From the NCBI GenBank assembly GCA_016296505.1, contig JAEDJD010000019.1, positions 1 to 39,854 on the forward strand: a stretch of 39,854 nucleotides of DNA. Direction: 5' to 3'. A program made the translations under genes and the position numbers. Source of the stretch: Oscillospiraceae bacterium (lineage in GTDB: Bacteria; Bacillota; Clostridia; Oscillospirales; Ruminococcaceae). Shown here piece by piece: positions 32,403 to 39,854 of the stretch. Below the pieces are notes generated by a model, which worked only from the letters and a program-made list of their open reading frames with translations, ran no database searches and was not told where the DNA came from. Position 1 is the first letter of the stretch. Each line of letters starts with the position of its first letter.

Positions 32403-32451
32403 GAGTTTTTCAGAGAATTTGTTCCGATTTGAGATCGGTTGATTGATAAAC

Positions 32452-32488
32452 AAAAAAGCCGTGATTTTTTTGCAATCACGGCTTTTTC
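32452..32488 (-). terminator. Terminator after the GH13 gene
   Basis: AAAAAGCCGTGATT and AATCACGGCTTTTT form a strong symmetric stem with a 7-nt loop, 8 bp past the GH13 stop. It could work in both directions. Confidence 0.9.
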
Positions 32489-32495
32489 AACGATA

Positions 32496-33819
32496 TTATT
32501 TGCATCGCCAGATATGATAGCTATAGGGTTTCAGCAGACTGCCGCCGCCGAAATCATGCGTTTCGCCGGTTATCAGATCATCGGCAAGACCGTAGCCGGC
32601 ATTGAAATGTGCCATATACAGCTGGTCAGAAGCATTGACTGCAATAAAGACGCGTTCTCCCTCAAAATCTCTCTGGATCACGCATTGCTGATTGGTCAGA
32701 ACGGGAACCTGCAAGCTTCCGTGACAAAGCGCCTTGCATTCACGATGCGCGTGCGCGAGCCTCCGAATCAGATCGGTCAGCGCATTTTCCTCCGGCTTCT
32801 GGAAGAAGGGCCGCAATGCAGGATCGCCCTGTTCTTTTTTTCGCCTGAACGCCCCATTCGCTCCCGTAATATACGCACGGAATTCCCGGCATTCCAAACA
32901 AAAGCGTATATACCAGCGGCAAATGCAACGGATTATTGAGAATGCTTGCAATACGCGTTACATCGTGATTATCTGCAAAGCAAAGCAGATGCATCCCGCG
33001 ATACTGACACCATTGCTCCGGACCAAAACGATTTTTCAGCGAGTGACAGATTTCAAACATATTCATCGAATTAAAACTCGAATATAATCCCTTATAACAT
33101 TCATAATTTGTTGCAGAATGCAGCATTTCAGGATTCACCCAACGCGAATAATCGCCGTGCAGCAGTTCACCAATCAGGAAGAAATCCGGCTTCAGCTGAT
33201 CTGTAAAACGCCGCAGTGCTTTCAGAAAATCCATATCCAGAGAATAAGCCACATCTAGGCGGATGCCGTCAATCCCGAAGTATTCAATCCAGTAGCGCAC
33301 CGCGTCAAACAGATGCTCGACAACAGCAGGATTCCGTAGATTCAACTTGACAAGATCGTAATGTCCTTCCCATCCCTCGTACCAGAGACCATCATTGTAG
33401 TTGCTGTTGCCATCGAAGCTGATATGAAACCAATCCTTGAACGGTGAATCCCATTTCTTTTCACATACATCCCGAAACTGCGGAAAACCTCTGCCGACAT
33501 GATTGAACACGCCGTCCAGTACAACCCGTATTCCCTTTTCATGCAGCGCGTCACAAACCAGCTTGAAGTCCTCATTTGTGCCGAGCCGCGTATCAATCTT
33601 CTTGAAATCACGGGTATTGTAGCCATGCGAATCCGATTCAAATACAGGCGAAAAATATACCGCGTTACAGCCAAGTGACGCAATATGCTCTGCCCAGTCG
33701 ATCACTTTCAGAATTCTATGTTCTGGAACGCCGTCATTTTCAAACGGTGCGCCGCAGAATCCAAGCGGATAAATCTGGTAGAACACCGCTTCATATCCCC
33801 AGTTTTGATTGTTGCTCAT
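32496..33819 (-). pseudogene. GH13 alpha-amylase family gene, frameshifted
   Basis: A cytosolic-type GH13 glycosidase with no signal peptide. From ATG 33819 the first frame holds the whole catalytic barrel: DGVFNHVG (102-109), GIRLDVAYS with nucleophile Asp189, LIGELLHGD with acid/base Glu218 and FADNHDVTR with Asp286. After GSEWGVQAKK (about residue 328) the frame goes wrong at a run of seven A (plus strand 32841-32835). The proper C-terminus continues in another frame as KKEQGDPALRPFFQ and ends at 32496 (YSYHIWRCK), giving about 440 residues if repaired. Removing one A restores the frame. This could be a sequencing error, a real inactivating indel or a site of transcriptional slippage. GGGTG lies upstream of the start. 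Substrate probably maltodextrins. Confidence 0.88.
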
Positions 33820-33909
33820 GTGGATGTCACCCTTTCGTTTTATATAATATAGTATATCATCATTTCCCATTATTATCAGAAGAATCCGATACGCCAGTTC
33901 AATCTGATA

Positions 33910-35667
33910 TCAGTCTTTCACACGCAGCTTTTCAGCAAGTTCCGCATTCGGCGTTACGAACGCAGTCCGATAATTTGTATAGATCACCATGCCCGGACGC
34001 GCGCCGGATGGCTTCTTCACATATCTCGCCGCACAATAATCTACCTTTACCTGCGCGGAATCCCTGCCTTTGCTGAAATAAGCTGAAAGCATCGCGGCTT
34101 CCTCCACGGAACGATCCGGCGGCGATTGTCCGTTCGTCACAAGAATTACGTGTGCGCCGTGAACCAGCTGCGTATGCAGCCAGATATCCGTTTTTTCTGC
34201 GAATTTCAGCGTAAGTTGATCGTTTTGCTTATTGTTTCTTCCAACAAAAATATCCAGACCGTCACTCGAACGAAAATGCATTGGCTGCATCGGCTTCGGA
34301 GGTTTGCCAGCCTTTCGGTTTTCACGCAGATATCCCTGCTCCGTCAATTCGAGCCGCAGCTGCGCCAGATCCGATTCGCATTCAGCACGCGTCAGTGCGT
34401 CGAATACGCTGTCAATATACATTTGCTCCTGCTCGCCGTCTGCGATCAGCGCCGTCAGCTTTTTTCGAGCCGTACACGCTTTCCGGTATTTTTTATAATA
34501 GTACTGCGCATTCTGTGCAGGCGTCAGGCGAACGTCAAGCGGAATCTCCAAAAGCGGACACGCCTCGTCATAAAAATCCTCGACGCGCGCCACATGATCG
34601 CCGCGCTGTATACGGTACAGATTGGCAGAAATCAGATCGCCGCGCCGACGGTTTGTTTCCATCGACTCACAGGCAATCAATTCCTGTTTCTGATTCGCAA
34701 CGCGCTTCGCGATTCGCTCCGAAGCATTCGCAAGAAACCGAAATAAATCATTCGCTCGCTGCCGCATACGAGTATCCCGATCACGCTGCGCAAAAAATGC
34801 GTCCAGAGTTTCACTTGCGCTCGGATACGCAGAGGAGATCATAAATGCGCCGTATTGTGCGATGTGCATATAAGAGAAATCCTTGAGTATGCCTTCCTTT
34901 GTCCGGACGGACGTAAAGCGGCGCTTATCAGCGTCCCTGAGCATTTCCTGCGTTTGACGCACGATAAACAGGAATCGCGATGTCTGCTCCGCCGTCAGCG
35001 GAAGTGAAACCGCTTCCCCTTTGCCAACGTAGAATTCCCATTCACGAGCGACAATCGGAGATACGCCCTCAAACATACGGATCACCGCTTTGGATAGCGG
35101 CGTCTGCATCCCGTTTGCAAGCTGCTGACAGATTTCCTCGTCATTGCATTCCGTCATGCAGATTCGATGTTCGCGCGGCGGCGGCAAATATTCCATACCC
35201 GGCAAAACCAACCGGACTCTGGATATTTCCTCATCCACGCGCCGCAGACTGTCTATGATTCTGCCAGTTTCATTGACGAGAATCACATTGGAAAATCGTC
35301 CCATCATCTCGCAGACAAGCGTAAGCAGAACCGAATCTCCCATCTCGTTATTCGCACGAATCCGGAACCGCAGTATGCGCTCCAGACCGTCCTGTTCAAT
35401 GTCCTCAAGCTTTCCGCCACTCAGATGCTTTCGCAGCAGCATACAGAACATCGGCGGCTGCGCTGGATTTTCCGGTATCGCCTGCGTGATATGAACACGC
35501 GCAGCGTCCGCAGACGCAGAAAATAATACCTTCACGGCGCCGCCCCTGCCGCGAAATGATAACACAAGCTCATCACGCGAGGGCTGATAAATTTTGTCGA
35601 TGCGCGTGCCGATCAATGCAAGCAGCTCATCCCGTATACAATGCAGAAATGCGCCATCCAGTGCCAT
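33910..35667 (-). CDS. rqcH: NFACT-family ribosome quality control factor RqcH
   Basis: A 585-residue protein matching the bacterial NFACT/Rqc2 family (older name fibronectin-binding protein FbpA). The NFACT-N domain begins MALDGAFLHCIRDELL and contains PPMFCMLLRKHLSGGKLEDI. A coiled-coil middle region follows (about 300-420). The NFACT-R domain has FVGRNNKQNDQLTLKFAEK, DIWLHTQLVHGAHVIL and AARYVKKPSGARPGMVIY at the C-terminus. It recruits tRNA-Ala to stalled 50S subunits and adds alanine tails that mark nascent chains for degradation. AAGGAG precedes ATG 35667. It lies 36 bp after the flavin-oxidoreductase-like gene, likely co-transcribed. Confidence 0.93.
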   Translation of the reverse strand: MALDGAFLHCIRDELLALIGTRIDKIYQPSRDELVLSFRGRGGAVKVLFSASADAARVHITQAIPENPAQPPMFCMLLRKHLSGGKLEDIEQDGLERILRFRIRANNEMGDSVLLTLVCEMMGRFSNVILVNETGRIIDSLRRVDEEISRVRLVLPGMEYLPPPREHRICMTECNDEEICQQLANGMQTPLSKAVIRMFEGVSPIVAREWEFYVGKGEAVSLPLTAEQTSRFLFIVRQTQEMLRDADKRRFTSVRTKEGILKDFSYMHIAQYGAFMISSAYPSASETLDAFFAQRDRDTRMRQRANDLFRFLANASERIAKRVANQKQELIACESMETNRRRGDLISANLYRIQRGDHVARVEDFYDEACPLLEIPLDVRLTPAQNAQYYYKKYRKACTARKKLTALIADGEQEQMYIDSVFDALTRAECESDLAQLRLELTEQGYLRENRKAGKPPKPMQPMHFRSSDGLDIFVGRNNKQNDQLTLKFAEKTDIWLHTQLVHGAHVILVTNGQSPPDRSVEEAAMLSAYFSKGRDSAQVKVDYCAARYVKKPSGARPGMVIYTNYRTAFVTPNAELAEKLRVKD

Positions 35668-35703
35668 ATGCTGCTCCTTTCATACTTTGTTTAGAAGATA
35701 CGC

Positions 35704-36792
35704 TTATTGATACACAAATCCACCGAATGAAGCAAACTCTCCAGCAATCATTCCGGCTGCCAGATTTGCAAACGGAATCTCCTCTGTGTCAAGCTTCGGT
35801 ATAACAAGCTGTACATTTTGCTGCAAATCGCTGTCGAGCATCGCGACGCAGGTGCAAAGACGGCTGTATCGAATCAGCGCCGATTCCGGCTGCGGTTCGC
35901 ACATCCAGTTGATATTGGGAATTCCGATCGTACAGATCACCAGTTCAATCTGATACAGCGCACGCATGATTTGCAGCAGCAGCGTCGATTCATACAGATC
36001 CGGCGCGCTGGAATCCTCGAATGCCATGCCCCAGCCGTCCGGCTGCGGAACACCATCGCTCAGACAAAGCCGAATCGTAAAGAAAATCCGGTCGGATACA
36101 ACCATTTTCATCGCTGTGTAGCAATCGCGGACGAATCTGGTTCTGTCATCAAAATCGCCGCCAAATTTGCCGCTTCTATGAAATGCCGCAAGGCTCTCTC
36201 CGAATAAACTCCGATCAGCGGCATTGATTCCGATTCCGTCGATACCGATTGTTTCCGCAAGCTTTGCAGCGTCACAGCACGCAATCAGGATCGGCGTCAG
36301 CGCATCGTCATCCAGAAGTGGCGCATTGGTCGGCAGCGTCGCGCTATGATCGAATGCTGCCGGCTGCAGCGCATGGTGACCGGCGTGGTGAAGCAAAATG
36401 ACAATGACCGGCTCAAATCCATACGCATTCTTGGATGTACTCCTGATAGCTTCGGTCAAGGCGCGGAACGAGTCGGCATTCTTCTCGATAAACACGAGAT
36501 CCGCTTCAGATTCGCGTGCGTCCTGACTGATGGCGACAGGTTCCAGAACAACAATACCATGCGACTGCGTGAGAATTGCATCTGTATATCGCTTGACCGT
36601 AAGCGCAGACGGTGCACCGTCTACTGTCGCGTCCTTGCCGAACTGCATCATCAGCACACGACGATTTTCAATCGGCAGCTGCTGCAAAGAGGCTTTCGCA
36701 TTCAGTGCATCCGTTTCATTCTGTATTGGAAAAAATACACCCACATCAGACGCTTCTTCACGCAATTCCTGAATCAGATTTTCCAGTTCCAT
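35704..36792 (-). CDS. Divergent Old Yellow Enzyme-like protein
   Basis: A 362-residue protein that follows the plan of the NADH:flavin oxidoreductase (OYE) TIM barrel. KDATVDGAPSALTVKRY (about 54-70) resembles the usual 'DGTADGAPTELTIRRY' segment. VILLHHAGHH takes the place of the usual 'LTHSGR' strand. FHRSGKFGGDFDDRTRFVRD (about 205-224) matches the strongly conserved 'GKYGGSFENRTRF'. But the stretch before it reads INAADRSLFGESL where family members have 'H-G/A-Y-L' residues used in substrate binding. Activity may therefore be altered or lost. GGGAGG precedes ATG 36792. First gene of a pair with rqcH. Confidence 0.7.
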   Translation of the reverse strand: MELENLIQELREEASDVGVFFPIQNETDALNAKASLQQLPIENRRVLMMQFGKDATVDGAPSALTVKRYTDAILTQSHGIVVLEPVAISQDARESEADLVFIEKNADSFRALTEAIRSTSKNAYGFEPVIVILLHHAGHHALQPAAFDHSATLPTNAPLLDDDALTPILIACCDAAKLAETIGIDGIGINAADRSLFGESLAAFHRSGKFGGDFDDRTRFVRDCYTAMKMVVSDRIFFTIRLCLSDGVPQPDGWGMAFEDSSAPDLYESTLLLQIMRALYQIELVICTIGIPNINWMCEPQPESALIRYSRLCTCVAMLDSDLQQNVQLVIPKLDTEEIPFANLAAGMIAGEFASFGGFVYQ

Positions 36793-36809
36793 ATAGTACC
36801 TCCCTCAGT

Positions 36810-36858
36810 GAAAATGGAATGCCCGCCGTCGGCACCGTTGCCGCCAGCAGGCAATTCC
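36810..36858 (-). terminator. Terminator-like hairpin after the cellulase gene
   Basis: On the minus strand GGAATTGCC and GGGCATTCC enclose a GC-rich inner hairpin (CGGCAACGGTGCCG) and are followed by ATTTTCAC. The pairing is imperfect. Confidence 0.55.
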
Positions 36859-36867
36859 GATTACATA

Positions 36868-39453
36868 TCAGTCTTTGAGTACCTCAAGTTTTGCAATATG
36901 ACGCAAAATTTTTACGGTGTCATTGGATGTGATATCGCCGTCATCATCACAATCAGCATTGGTTTTGCCCTCTGTTGTAATCTTGGCTGAAGTATCCTCA
37001 GCAAGAAAACGCGCCAGCAAAACAGCGTCCGAGACATCAATCTCGCCGGAGCAGTTCACATCGCCGCGAACCTTCTTGCCGGATATCGTTGTAGAGGTAG
37101 GCAATGTTGTTGTAACCTTGCCAATGGTAGTCGTTACGTCGGGGGCATCATTCTCAGACGGAACGGTGCCATCCGGCTCAATGCCGCCGATGAGTTTACC
37201 GTTTGCATATACGCAGATATTATCCGTGCGAACCTCGTTGCCCGTACCGAAGAATGCGTCGTCCTCCGTATAAATCTTCAGATCCTGATAACTCGGATCA
37301 TTTGTCGGATCCCACTTATCGCCGTAATAGAAACCAACCTTGAATTGCAGCTTTTTGCCGCAATTTGCAAAGTTATATTTTCCCCAGTTAAACTCGACAT
37401 ATGCGTATTTATCATCGCGATCCCACTTCGTAACCTTCGAGATTGCAGCCTTATTCGGCTCTGCCTCTGCGCTCACCTGATCATAGAGAACCGAAGCTTC
37501 AATCTTGGAAAAATCGCTGATTTCACTGGTGTTGATGTAGTAACGGACAGTCATGTTTTCCGGAGCTTTGGCTTCATTGCTCTTAACCATGAAAGAAACC
37601 TTGGTCACGCCTGCGCCTTCTGCATTGATATCATCAATACCGCAAGCCTCAACCCATGTACCCTTTCCGCCTTGTGCGCCCGGACCATCGCTGGAAGCAC
37701 CTCTGCCGCCGTCATTCTCAGGCGGGAAATCAGGTGTAATCGCCTGCTTATACTGATCCTTGTATGCAAGATACAGACCGGCTGCTGCGCCCGGACAAGC
37801 GGCATTATAGTCGATCGTAACCTCGTTGTAGATCCAGTCCTTGGTCATGTCGTTATGACCGTCTTCCGCGTCAGGACCGCCGCAAAGCGCACCGAACAGA
37901 ACATAAAGCTGCTGATCCGTATCCTCACACTTCGTCAGACCGGACGCTGCACGGTGATGCGGATATGCGGCAGAATTTTCATCAAAACCAGTCAGGAAGC
38001 TGCGCGGACCATGACCGCCCTTTTCCAGATACGTGATGTCATTCTTGCCGAGAATGTACTCCATCTGACCCTTTGCCCATTCGGTAAAGCCGTAATCCTC
38101 CAGCTTTTCGCGCTCATTATAATCCTTGCCGTCGGTATATTTGTCGTAAATCAGCATCATGAGCTGCGCAGCGGTATTATAACGGCAGGAGCCCCATGTA
38201 TTGAGCCACCAGTAACCCTGCGGCGTAATGGTACCCGGAGAGCCGGACATATAACCGTGATATGCCTTCGCACACTGTCCCCAGAAGTCAATCTTTTCAT
38301 AAGGATTCTTATTTGCCGCCTTCATATATTCGATTGCAAGATCACACTGTCCAAGCGGATTCTCAGCCTCGGTATAGGTATTGCCGGATGTATATGTCTC
38401 GGAGATTCGTCCCATCAGGATGCCGACGCCATTCCACATATCGTTCCAGCAATAGCAATATCCGGGCGGTGCATAGAAATCGTAATACGGGAGCATATCG
38501 TCGATATAGCTCTTGTCGCCTGTGACAAGATACAGCCAGCAAGCTGCAAAGCTGTAGTCATCCTCCCACTTTTCAGAGGTATAATACTGGTCCGGACCCT
38601 GATCGTTGACTGCCTTGACCTTATCATTTTTCTTTGCAAATTCATACAGCGCCTTGCCGTAATCCAGACACTTCTCCGCATATTCCGGATCGGTATCCTT
38701 AAAATTCAGATAATTGATGACAAGGCAGGCTGCCGTATTGCTGACATTACAAGTTGTCGGGTTTTCAGGTGTTGCAAACCATGCAGGACGATTCATCTCA
38801 TCATTCTGCGGAAGCTGCCAATAGGCATGGTCGATATCACCGTCGCCTACCTGATAGCAGAAGCACTTGACCTCGCCGTTTTCATCGCGGAACGTGCAGC
38901 GCATAAAATAATCGCAGAAATGCCGGATAATTGTTTCGACGTGCTCCTGCTGTTCACATTCGATATATGCGTCGCGGAATTCATAATATCCCCATGAAAC
39001 CGTGGTACCGGAATATGCTTCCGGCAAACCGAATTTTACGTGGTCGCCTGCATCATGGTAGCCGCCGGACACATCAATCGTTCCGTCCTTAGTACCCGTA
39101 TTGAGAATATCATAATTCTCCTTAATAAAAGCCTCTGAAAGATTTGTGCCGATCTCCCCGTCAGGCGATGTGAACGATTCCATTGTCTTCAGCGGCACCT
39201 CGGAATCATACGTATGACAGTTTGCACGCCATTTGAACAAGCTATGCTCTTCAACCTCCGGTCCACACATATTTCCGTCATAGAAACAGAGTGAGTACTG
39301 CAGAGCCTTGGCAAAATTGTCGTAGTCTCCTGCCGGATCCGTGACAAGTGCATTTGCCTGAATTGTCGCTGTATACGGTACACTTACAGCAACGGTCAAT
39401 ACAGCCATCAGCGCTGCACTAACCTTTCGGATTCTTGCCTTTTTGAATCCCAT
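36868..39453 (-). CDS. GH9 cellulase with CBM3 and type I dockerin
   Basis: An 861-residue secreted cellulosomal enzyme. The signal peptide is at 1-35 (KKARIRKVSAALMAVLTVAV). The GH9 catalytic domain covers about 40-570: GGYHDAGDHVKFGLP contains the catalytic base and nucleophile-activating aspartates, YPHHRAASG lies later, and NEVTIDYNAACPGAAAG carries the acid glutamate. A CBM3c-like module follows (about 600-755, VSFMVKSNEAKAPENMTVRYY and WDPTNDPSYQDL), which in GH9 family members steers processive endoglucanase action. A Thr-rich linker leads to the dockerin (about 790-855), with two calcium segments DVNCSGEIDVSD and DCDDDGDITSND. ATG 39453 follows GGGAGGG at 6 nt; TTG 39468 is less likely. 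The dockerin should plug the enzyme into a scaffoldin encoded elsewhere. Confidence 0.96.
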   Translation of the reverse strand: MGFKKARIRKVSAALMAVLTVAVSVPYTATIQANALVTDPAGDYDNFAKALQYSLCFYDGNMCGPEVEEHSLFKWRANCHTYDSEVPLKTMESFTSPDGEIGTNLSEAFIKENYDILNTGTKDGTIDVSGGYHDAGDHVKFGLPEAYSGTTVSWGYYEFRDAYIECEQQEHVETIIRHFCDYFMRCTFRDENGEVKCFCYQVGDGDIDHAYWQLPQNDEMNRPAWFATPENPTTCNVSNTAACLVINYLNFKDTDPEYAEKCLDYGKALYEFAKKNDKVKAVNDQGPDQYYTSEKWEDDYSFAACWLYLVTGDKSYIDDMLPYYDFYAPPGYCYCWNDMWNGVGILMGRISETYTSGNTYTEAENPLGQCDLAIEYMKAANKNPYEKIDFWGQCAKAYHGYMSGSPGTITPQGYWWLNTWGSCRYNTAAQLMMLIYDKYTDGKDYNEREKLEDYGFTEWAKGQMEYILGKNDITYLEKGGHGPRSFLTGFDENSAAYPHHRAASGLTKCEDTDQQLYVLFGALCGGPDAEDGHNDMTKDWIYNEVTIDYNAACPGAAAGLYLAYKDQYKQAITPDFPPENDGGRGASSDGPGAQGGKGTWVEACGIDDINAEGAGVTKVSFMVKSNEAKAPENMTVRYYINTSEISDFSKIEASVLYDQVSAEAEPNKAAISKVTKWDRDDKYAYVEFNWGKYNFANCGKKLQFKVGFYYGDKWDPTNDPSYQDLKIYTEDDAFFGTGNEVRTDNICVYANGKLIGGIEPDGTVPSENDAPDVTTTIGKVTTTLPTSTTISGKKVRGDVNCSGEIDVSDAVLLARFLAEDTSAKITTEGKTNADCDDDGDITSNDTVKILRHIAKLEVLKD

Positions 39454-39507
39454 TGAAATCCCTCCCAAAATTTGATGCCCTTTCTGATTTTAGGCATTCT
39501 TATTCAT

Positions 39508-39536
39508 AGTATAGCATACTTTTCCTGAAAATACAA
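39508..39536 (-). promoter_or_regulatory. Promoter of the GH9 cellulase
   Basis: On the minus strand TTGTAT (39536-39531), 17-bp spacer and TATACT (39513-39508), about 55 bp ahead of the gene. Confidence 0.7.
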
Positions 39537-39572
39537 GCCCAAAATAAAATTTCTGTTTTTTTTAAAAAAGAC

Positions 39573-39601
39573 TTGATTTTTATTCCAAAGTATGTTATAA
39601 T
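39573..39601 (+). promoter_or_regulatory. Promoter of tRNA-Ser/tRNA-Ala
   Basis: TTGATT (39573-39578), 17-bp spacer, TGT-extended perfect TATAAT (39596-39601), about 34 bp ahead of tRNA-Ser; the same geometry as at tRNA-Leu. Confidence 0.85.
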
Positions 39602-39635
39602 ATCAAAGTCAGGTTCATAAATCTGCGAACCACAC

Positions 39636-39726
39636 GGAGATGTATCGAAGTGGTCATAACGAGAACGACTCGAAATCGTTTGGGCGGTAAAACGCTCCGT
39701 GGGTTCGAATCCCACCATCTCCGCCA
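39636..39726 (+). tRNA. tRNA-Ser(CGA)
   Basis: A 91-nt class II tRNA. GGAGATG pairs with CATCTCC, the anticodon loop CTCGAAA gives CGA, the variable arm is long (TGGGCGGTAAAACGCTCC), and CCA is encoded. Confidence 0.96.
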
Positions 39727-39730
39727 TTTT

Positions 39731-39806
39731 GGGGCATTAGCGCAGCTGGGAGCGCACCACACTGGCAGTGTGGGGGTCACGGGTTCGAATCCCGTATGCT
39801 CCACCA
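39731..39806 (+). tRNA. tRNA-Ala(GGC)
   Basis: A 76-nt tRNA. GGGGCAT pairs with ATGCTCC (one G-U), the anticodon loop CTGGCAG gives GGC, the T-arm contains GGGTTCGAATCCC, and CCA is encoded. It lies 4 bp after tRNA-Ser. Confidence 0.95.
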
Positions 39807-39811
39807 TATTA

Positions 39812-39854
39812 GCACCCCTATTTTGATACAATCGAAGTAGGGGTGCATTATTCT
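39812..39854 (+). terminator. Terminator of the tRNA pair
   Basis: GCACCCCTA (39812-39820) pairs with TAGGGGTGC (39838-39846) over a 17-nt loop, followed by ATTATTCT at the window edge. Confidence 0.8.

Noticed and set aside
32828..32845. Programmed -1 frameshift in the GH13 gene
   Set aside because: The proper downstream frame is reached by skipping one A (+1), not by a -1 slip, and no stimulatory structure was noticed. Slippage or an indel is more likely.
37345..38997. 550-codon open frame on the plus strand
   Set aside because: It lies entirely antisense to the GH9 cellulase, has no ribosome site or family features, and is a by-product of that gene's codon use.

Overview
The window looks like a chromosome segment of a low-to-mid GC anaerobic Firmicute, most likely a Ruminococcus-type gut or rumen Clostridium relative. 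The evidence is a GH9 cellulase ending in a type I dockerin (a cellulosome subunit), a class III (oxygen-sensitive) ribonucleotide reductase, near-consensus SigA promoters with AGGAGG-type ribosome binding sites, a class B sortase and RqcH. The species cannot be named from this sequence alone.

Left part (1-16600). A 5'-truncated gene with 99-bp in-frame repeats and a CPBP-family membrane protease are followed by a PLP aminotransferase, a small lipoprotein and a small membrane protein. A leucine operon on the minus strand follows in transcription order leuA-leuC-leuD-GNAT-leuB, with ATGA overlaps and a perfect promoter. Next comes a second minus-strand operon, nrdG-nrdD-trxB, preceded by a near-perfect NrdR box; its NrdD carries a fused glutaredoxin-like domain. 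A plus-strand pair, pheB-like ACT protein and homoserine dehydrogenase, completes this metabolic block.

Middle (16600-23800). Two envelope genes on the minus strand, a class B sortase and a SpoIID/LytB-like protein, each follow a long structured leader, and the two leaders share sequence blocks. The SpoIID-like domain appears circularly permuted. A near-consensus parS site lies just beyond thiI. The operon iscS-GNAT-thiI supplies sulfur for tRNA thiolation. Divergent from it are tRNA-Leu(CAG) and tRNA-Gly(CCC).

Accessory island (about 23945-29940). A large serine recombinase, a TnpW-like small protein, a divergent XRE regulator, a very unusual array of short variable hairpins introduced by an invariant GCAAGCG box, a GH31 glycosidase remnant, an MFS transporter and a divergent AraC regulator. 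No relaxase or conjugation gene is present, so this is either a small integrative element or a decayed one carrying sugar-use cargo.

Right part (29940-39854). A carbohydrate-focused chromosomal block, mostly on the minus strand: GH3 beta-glycosidase (possibly shortened by a nonsense change), a GH13 gene broken at a homopolymer, RqcH, a divergent Old Yellow Enzyme-like protein that lacks the usual active-site signature, and the GH9-CBM3-dockerin cellulase. tRNA-Ser(CGA) and tRNA-Ala(GGC) with a terminator close the window.
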